A stretch of DNA of 64,000 nucleotides from Streptococcus sp. k-402 (lineage in GTDB: Bacteria > Bacillota > Bacilli > Lactobacillales > Streptococcaceae), in contig NZ_VMNB01000012.1 in the NCBI RefSeq assembly GCF_013277515.1, positions 51,261 to 115,260 on the forward strand, in the 5' to 3' direction. Positions 59,525 to 64,000 of the stretch are shown in pieces. Made by a program: the position numbers and the translations under genes. A model generated the notes under the pieces. The model saw nothing but the letters and a program-made list of their open reading frames with translations, ran no database searches and was not told where the DNA came from. Numbering within the stretch: position 1 is the first letter of the stretch; each line of letters opens with the position of its first letter.

Positions 59525-59673
59525 AAGATTTTCTTCTCCCAGCCATCTTCTGTACGGTGGCGGTAGAAAAACTCTGATTTGTCAGGAGCTTCCATCATTT
59601 CCATTAAAGGCAACATATCATAGGCCAGATCCAAGTTTGGAATCTGGTCTTTTTGCACCCAAGAAACTTCTCC
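59522..59673 (-). pseudogene. 5'-truncated Nudix hydrolase (3' end only)
   Basis: The last 50 codons of a Nudix gene remain in frame (GEVSWVQKDQIPNLDLAYDM... ending GWEKKIF and TAG). They are about 90% identical in DNA to the end of the intact Nudix gene at 60753. The upstream part (and the Nudix box) is missing. The stop codon abuts the niaR stop. It looks like the residue of the ancestral Nudix gene, cut off when a methyltransferase gene was inserted or exchanged. Confidence 0.88.
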
Positions 59674-59785
59674 AAATCCAAAAGATTGAGACTTTTATAT
59701 AGAATCAGCTATAGCATGCTCTAAAGACTATCCGCTTGATTTTATATCGAAAAGCTTCTCCATAATTTTTCACACTTTCGTTCCC
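59674..59785. other. Non-coding junction sequence
   Basis: About 110 bp, AT-rich, between the Nudix fragment and the methyltransferase stop codon. No gene or repeat is recognised; it holds the breakpoint of the rearrangement. Confidence 0.5.
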
Positions 59786-60559
59786 TTAACTTTCTTTTCG
59801 AGCGATAAACATACCATATTCTTTAGGAATGATCAACATACCATTATTAAACTCACTTTCCAATCTTTTACGTATTATTTCCTCTTCTAGTGAACCTATT
59901 TCTGAAATTCCTTTAAACGATTGGATGTATTTAACTAGGTCATCTATACTAGTTACCTGTAACTCATCATCATAGAATAATGTATCGACAGAGTTAAAAT
60001 ACCTACTCAGGTACCTTTTACCATTTTGTAAAGTAAACGTTTTATTTTCTAAATCTTGATTAACCTCATCTTTAAATAAATTTGCCAAATAATTTACAAC
60101 TCCATTTTCACCAAATGTAGCACAGTAAAAAATTCCGCCTGTTTTTAATACCCTATTCACCTCAGAGAGAGCTTTAGGAATATCATTCACATGATGTAGA
60201 AGCATATTAGCAATAACAATATCAAACGTTTCATCCTCAAAAGAAATCTTTTGAATATCCATTATCTCATAGTTGACATTGTCTCTATTTCCAATCACTG
60301 ACTTCGTTGATTTTACCATATCTTTAGAAAAATCTGTAACAATCAACTGCTTCATTTTATCTATAGAAACACTATTACTTTTCCATAGTTCTCCTGTACC
60401 ACATCCCAATTCTAGAACCTTTACTTCATCAGTGATTTGGTAGTTAGAAAATATCCAATTATTAAATCCCAATTTATTTTTTGAGTACTTCTTATGTATG
60501 CTTACTCTAATATCAAGATTATCTTGTTTTGCATATTGTTCAATTACTTTATCATCCAT
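59786..60559 (-). CDS. Class I SAM-dependent methyltransferase, probably transferred
   Basis: The 257-aa protein has a Rossmann methyltransferase core: motif I VLELGCGTGELW (about 49-60), then MVKSTKSVIGNRDN, the MLLHHVNDIPKALSEVNRVLKTGG region and a tail with IIPKEYGMF. It resembles UbiE/COQ5-type small-molecule or lipid methyltransferases; the acceptor cannot be told. The ATG at 60559 follows AAAGGAAG; the longer frame adds 21 codons without a ribosome site. It is much more AT-rich than its neighbours and is bracketed by two Nudix 3' ends, both signs of acquisition. Confidence 0.82.
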   Translation of the reverse strand: MDDKVIEQYAKQDNLDIRVSIHKKYSKNKLGFNNWIFSNYQITDEVKVLELGCGTGELWKSNSVSIDKMKQLIVTDFSKDMVKSTKSVIGNRDNVNYEIMDIQKISFEDETFDIVIANMLLHHVNDIPKALSEVNRVLKTGGIFYCATFGENGVVNYLANLFKDEVNQDLENKTFTLQNGKRYLSRYFNSVDTLFYDDELQVTSIDDLVKYIQSFKGISEIGSLEEEIIRKRLESEFNNGMLIIPKEYGMFIARKES

Positions 60560-60604
60560 TTTCTGGTACTTCCTTTCATATTTTAAGATTATACCATAAA
60601 ATAA

Positions 60605-60642
60605 AACAATCTCCGATTTCAAAATTGAAGGTGGAGATTGTT
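60605..60642. terminator. Hairpin similar to the coaBC operon terminator
   Basis: aacaatctcc-gatttcaaaattgaaggt-ggagattgtt forms a 10-bp stem upstream of the methyltransferase. It is almost the same as the hairpin at 58181-58217. Confidence 0.7.
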
Positions 60643-60752
60643 CAAGATATAGATAGGAAATTTAGCAGTATTCAGTTGACTTACACCGCCATACTTAGCC
60701 TATATTTCAGTACCTTACTTTAAAAGATAACACCTATCAACTAATCATAGAA

Positions 60753-61220
60753 CTAAAAAATTTCTTTCTCCCAATCGTCTTCTGTACGGCGAGGGTAGAA
60801 AAATTCAGATTTGTCTGGAGCTTCCATCATCTCCATCAAAGGTAGCATATCATAGGCCAGATCCAAGTTTGGAATCTGGTCTTTTTGCACCCAAGAAACT
60901 TCTCCCTCTTCTGAAGAGCGAAGGGTACCAGAGAACTCAGTCGCCTTATAACAAACGACAATATAGCGCCCACCTGTATCCAGAGGCCAGTTCTTGATAC
61001 CTACCAGTTGAGGATTTTGGATAGTCAATCCTGTTTCTTCATAGATTTCACGAATGACAGACTCTGCAAAAGCCTCACCATTTTCAACATGACCTCCAGG
61101 AAAGGCATAACCTGACCAGCGATTGGTTTCAGGAGAGCGATACTGCATCACCACGCGCTGAGTTTCGAGATCTTCAATCAGACAAATATTTGTTAAAATC
61201 GTTAATTGGGAACGGGACAT
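60753..61220 (-). CDS. Nudix (MutT-type) hydrolase
   Basis: The 155-aa protein contains the complete Nudix box GGHVENGEAFAESVIREIYEETGL (about 42-65), which coordinates Mg2+ and splits nucleoside-diphosphate-X substrates, possibly oxidised dNTPs. The C-terminus (SEEGEVSWVQKD... DDWEKEIF) is repeated in truncated form at 59522-59673. Start MSRSQLTILTNICLIED. The substrate cannot be told; MutX-like nucleotide sanitation is one possibility. Confidence 0.88.
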   Translation of the reverse strand: MSRSQLTILTNICLIEDLETQRVVMQYRSPETNRWSGYAFPGGHVENGEAFAESVIREIYEETGLTIQNPQLVGIKNWPLDTGGRYIVVCYKATEFSGTLRSSEEGEVSWVQKDQIPNLDLAYDMLPLMEMMEAPDKSEFFYPRRTEDDWEKEIF

Positions 61221-61290
61221 ATTTTCTCGCTTTCTAATTTATTAAATTTTCAGACTTACTACCAGAGATATTATCTTTTACTTTTTAAAA

Positions 61291-61779
61291 TTATTTAGAA
61301 TTGAATACCATTCGTTTTTCCTTTATAGGCTTTCCAAGTTCAAGTATCTTTTCTTGTCCATCAAAAGTAAAACCCATTTTTTGATAGAAAGCAATGGCGC
61401 GCTTGTTATCTTTCAATACTCATAAGAAAATTTCAGAAAAATGATCAAGAGCAACCAAAGCTGCTTTCACTAACTTTTGTGCGATTCCTTTTCCATAATA
61501 GTCTTTTAAAACATATAAAGCAATAATTTCACCAGCTTGAATAGTCTCATCACGAAAGTTGCCATAACTTATAAAGCCAACTACCTTCATACCATCCATC
61601 GCAATCAATGTATTTTCTGGATATTTTTGACTAAAGAATCGACATCTTTCTAATGTCATCGTCTCCTGAAATTCTGCAGGTAAAAGGTCATCATAAGCCT
61701 CTCTCCACGTTTGCCAGTGAACGAAGGATTTACCTTCTATTTCTTCAGGAGTTTCCATTGATTTGATAATAACCGTCAT
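61291..61779 (-). pseudogene. GNAT acetyltransferase with one in-frame TGA
   Basis: The frame runs MTVIIKSMETPEEIEGKS to EIFL (119 aa) and then hits TGA at 61420-61422. The same frame continues VLKDNKRAIAFYQKMGFTFDGQEKILELG... to a natural TAA at 61291, with the NxxAIxFYxxxGF block common at the end of GNAT domains. So a full 162-codon gene differs from an intact one by a single stop, most likely a TGG-to-TGA change. The acetyl-CoA loop part (YGKGIAQKLVKAAL) precedes the stop, but the truncated product lacks the last strands of the fold and is probably inactive. Confidence 0.88.
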
Positions 61780-61793
61780 TTATTTTCTTCTCC

Positions 61794-63782
61794 TTAATCC
61801 AACGCCTTGACTTCCAGCATCATATCACGTATCTGAGCTGCTAGTTCAAAGTCAAGCACTTCAACTGCTTCTTGCATTTGTTTTTCGAGTTTCTTAACAA
61901 GTTCTTTGCGCTCTTGTTTGTTGAGGCTGTTGATATCGACTTCCTTGTCCTCTTCCTTAGCAACTACCTTGGTCACGGCAATCAGGTCACGAATTTCTTT
62001 CTTGATGGTTTGTGGAACGATACCATGTTCTTCATTATAGGCCATCTGGATTTTCCGACGGCGGGCAGTTTCATCGATAGCACGTTGCATAGACTGGGTA
62101 ACGGTGTCAGCATACATGATGACATGACCTTCACTGTTACGGGCGGCACGCCCAATGGTCTGGATGAGTCCACGCTCGTTACGAAGGAAACCTTCCTTGT
62201 CAGCATCGAGAATGGCAACCAAGCTAACCTCAGGAACATCAATCCCTTCACGAAGGAGGTTAATCCCGACCAAGACATCAAAGACACCCAAGCGTAGGTC
62301 ACGAATTATCTCCGTTCGCTCTAAAGTCTTGATATCTGAGTGCATGTACTTGACCTTGATGCCCATTTCCTTGAAGTAGTCGGTCAAGTCCTCTGCCATT
62401 TTCTTGGTCAAGGTTGTGATAAAGGTTCGTTCGTTCTTCTCAACACGGGCATTAATTTCACCTAAGAGGTCATCAATCTGTCCCATAGTCGGACGGACTT
62501 CCACCTCTGGATCCAAGAGTCCCGTTGGACGAATGATTTGCTCAATCACTGTCTCGGTCTGTTCATTTTCATAGTCACCCGGTGTCGCTGAAACGTAAAC
62601 AATCTGATGCACATGGCTTTCAAACTCTTCACGACGGAGAGGACGATTGTCCAAGGCAGACGGTAAACGGAAACCATAATTTACTAGCATTTCCTTACGC
62701 GAACGGTCTCCATTGTACATGCCCTTGATTTGCCCCATGGTCATGTGGCTCTCATCAATCATAATTAAGAAATCATCTGGAAAGAAGTCGAGAAGGGTAT
62801 AAGGCGGCTCACCTTCGCTACGTCCATCCATGTGACGTGAATAGTTCTCAACCCCGTTGGTATAGCCCATCTCCCGCAGCATTTCGATATCATACTCTGT
62901 CCGCTGTTTCAAACGCTGGGCCTCCAGCAGTTTACCTTCCTTCTCAAAGACAGCTAACTGCTCTTCCAACTCAGTCTGAATTTTAGCAATCGCAACTTCC
63001 ATGTGGTCGTCATTGGTCACAAAGTGAGTGGCAGGGAAAATCGCCAAATGATCCACTTCTCCCAACACCTGACCTGTCAGAGCCTCAACTTCACGAATAC
63101 GGTCAATCTCATCTCCAAAGAACTCAACACGAAAGGCATGCTCATCACGGGAAGCTGGAAAAATCTCCACCACATCCCCACGCACACGAAACCTTCCCCG
63201 TTGGAAATCAATATCATTTCGCTCAAACTGAATATCGACCAAATCATTCAAAAGTTTATCACGAGAAATTTCAAGACCTGGACGCAGACTCACGACGCTG
63301 TCAGCGTATTCCTTGGGAGAACCCAAACCATAGATACAAGAAACAGAAGCCACGACAATGACATCATTGCGCTCCAAAAGGGCTGAAGTCGCTGAGTGAC
63401 GAAGTTTGTCAATCTCGTCATTGACAGAACTATCCTTTTCAATATAGGTATCGCTAGAAGGGACATAGGCCTCAGGTTGGTAATAATCATAGTAAGATAC
63501 GAAGTACTCAACAGCATTTTCAGGGAAAAATTCTTTAAACTCCCCATAGAGCTGTCCTGCCAGAGTCTTATTGTGGGCGATGACCAGAGTTGGTTTATTG
63601 ACTTTGGAAATGACCTGACTCATGGTATAGGTCTTCCCTGTTCCAGTCGCCCCCATCAGAATCTGAGCTTTTTCTCCACCCTCGATATTATCTACCAACT
63701 GCTCGATAGCTTGTGGTTGGTCTCCTGATGGTTGATATTTTGATACTAGTTTAAATTGATTGTCAGTAATGCGGTTAATCAT
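61794..63782 (-). CDS. uvrB: UvrABC system protein B
   Basis: UvrB is the damage-verifying helicase-like subunit of nucleotide excision repair. The 662-aa protein has Walker A GATGTGKT (about 44-51), the beta-hairpin region ([13 protein letters not shown]), motif II IDESH and motif [19 protein letters not shown], and ends in the UVR domain that binds UvrC ([27 protein letters not shown]). Length and start are normal. The GNAT pseudogene follows 14 bp downstream and was probably co-transcribed. Confidence 0.98.
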   Translation of the reverse strand: MINRITDNQFKLVSKYQPSGDQPQAIEQLVDNIEGGEKAQILMGATGTGKTYTMSQVISKVNKPTLVIAHNKTLAGQLYGEFKEFFPENAVEYFVSYYDYYQPEAYVPSSDTYIEKDSSVNDEIDKLRHSATSALLERNDVIVVASVSCIYGLGSPKEYADSVVSLRPGLEISRDKLLNDLVDIQFERNDIDFQRGRFRVRGDVVEIFPASRDEHAFRVEFFGDEIDRIREVEALTGQVLGEVDHLAIFPATHFVTNDDHMEVAIAKIQTELEEQLAVFEKEGKLLEAQRLKQRTEYDIEMLREMGYTNGVENYSRHMDGRSEGEPPYTLLDFFPDDFLIMIDESHMTMGQIKGMYNGDRSRKEMLVNYGFRLPSALDNRPLRREEFESHVHQIVYVSATPGDYENEQTETVIEQIIRPTGLLDPEVEVRPTMGQIDDLLGEINARVEKNERTFITTLTKKMAEDLTDYFKEMGIKVKYMHSDIKTLERTEIIRDLRLGVFDVLVGINLLREGIDVPEVSLVAILDADKEGFLRNERGLIQTIGRAARNSEGHVIMYADTVTQSMQRAIDETARRRKIQMAYNEEHGIVPQTIKKEIRDLIAVTKVVAKEEDKEVDINSLNKQERKELVKKLEKQMQEAVEVLDFELAAQIRDMMLEVKALD

Positions 63783-63841
63783 AAGAATCCTCTCTCCATG
63801 TGCTATTCCTATTTTAGCATACTTGTAGCATTTTCACGAAG

Positions 63842-63870
63842 AAAAGGACGGACCCAAGTCACATCCTTTC
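63842..63870 (-). terminator. Weak terminator after the partial gene at the right edge
   Basis: Minus-strand gaaagga / tccttttc with a 14-nt loop and T-rich end, close to the stop of the truncated frame. A tentative call. Confidence 0.45.
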
Positions 63871-64000
63871 ATTTTCTTTCTTTAATTGATAAGCGAGATA
63901 AAGAATCAGCAGCAGCAAAATAATACTGGACACGATGGAACCCTCAATACCAAAAGACCCACCAGATAGCCAGTCTTGATTGCCTTGTGGAGTAAATTTC
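63859..64000 (-). CDS. Membrane protein, C-terminal part (gene runs off the window)
   Basis: The frame KFTPQGNQDWLSGGSFGIEGSIVSSIILLLLILYLAYQLKKENERM ends at TGA (63859-63861). It consists of a loop, one strongly hydrophobic helix (about 21 residues) and a short basic/acidic tail, typical of the last helix of a polytopic membrane protein. A CPBP-type protease is possible in this position, but the missing part prevents assignment. Confidence 0.7.
   Translation of the reverse strand, partial: KFTPQGNQDWLSGGSFGIEGSIVSSIILLLLILYLAYQLKKENERM

Noticed and set aside
59786..60559. Part of a restriction-modification or defence system
   Set aside because: The protein resembles small-molecule/lipid methyltransferases, has no DNA-methylase catalytic motif (such as NPPY or PCQ) and no nuclease partner.
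61872..63728. Several plus-strand frames of 74-141 aa opposite uvrB
   Set aside because: Shadows of the uvrB codon pattern; uvrB is complete and conserved on the minus strand.

Overview
This window is a chromosomal segment from a streptococcus of the mitis group: Streptococcus pneumoniae, S. mitis, S. pseudopneumoniae or a close relative. The evidence is low GC, dense operons, pneumococcus-type proteins (RexA/RexB, AdcAII, a histidine-triad Pht protein, PvaA, MnmE and others), several BOX repeats, an IS1167-like ISL3 element, and Streptococcaceae RNA elements (asd RNA, preQ1-II riboswitch). A single pht gene behind adcAII and a remnant of a zinc metalloprotease fit a commensal mitis-type strain at least as well as a classical pneumococcus. 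Species cannot be settled from the sequence alone.

Region 0-13.6 kb: membrane proteolysis (htpX, lemA), 16S rRNA methylation (rsmG), a PyrR-attenuated uracil permease, a drastically shortened Zmp/IgA-protease-like surface protein, then an operon of rexB, rexA and an unrecognised Cys-motif gene for double-strand-break repair. Region 13.6-21 kb is a decay zone. It holds a broken IS1167-like element sitting in the terminator of a lipid-kinase gene, two degenerate BOX copies, a YkvI-type membrane protein, a membrane-protein pseudogene, a nonsense-mutated azlD, a frameshifted AraC-type regulator, a CPBP protease and a HAD-phosphatase fragment.

Region 21-34.4 kb (almost all minus strand): the zinc-repressed adcAII-pht pair behind two tandem AdcR boxes, a BOX-flanked amino-acid permease, and a long housekeeping operon tdk-prfA-prmC-sua5-GNAT-glyA-nucleoid protein-pvaA. 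Region 34.4-46.4 kb: mnmE, lysine/threonine precursor genes dapA and asd with an asd RNA, tRNA-Thr, queT with its preQ1-II riboswitch, gtrA, mscL, a ferrochelatase, pepT, and the relQ-nadK-rluD-pta operon, which links alarmone, NADP and acetyl-phosphate metabolism.

Region 46.5-64 kb: a CYTH protein, prs, a cysteine desulfurase, rex and a class-I amidotransferase on the plus strand; radC, pcrA and fhs on the minus strand; a cofactor-precursor block (coaB, coaC, ECF S-component, then niaX and niaR with a NiaR-like operator); a methyltransferase gene inserted between two copies of the 3' end of a Nudix gene; a GNAT gene killed by one TGA codon; and uvrB. I found no CRISPR array, prophage, rRNA operon or recognisable new defence system. 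The most notable features are locus-scale rearrangements and decay events, and compact regulatory arrangements.
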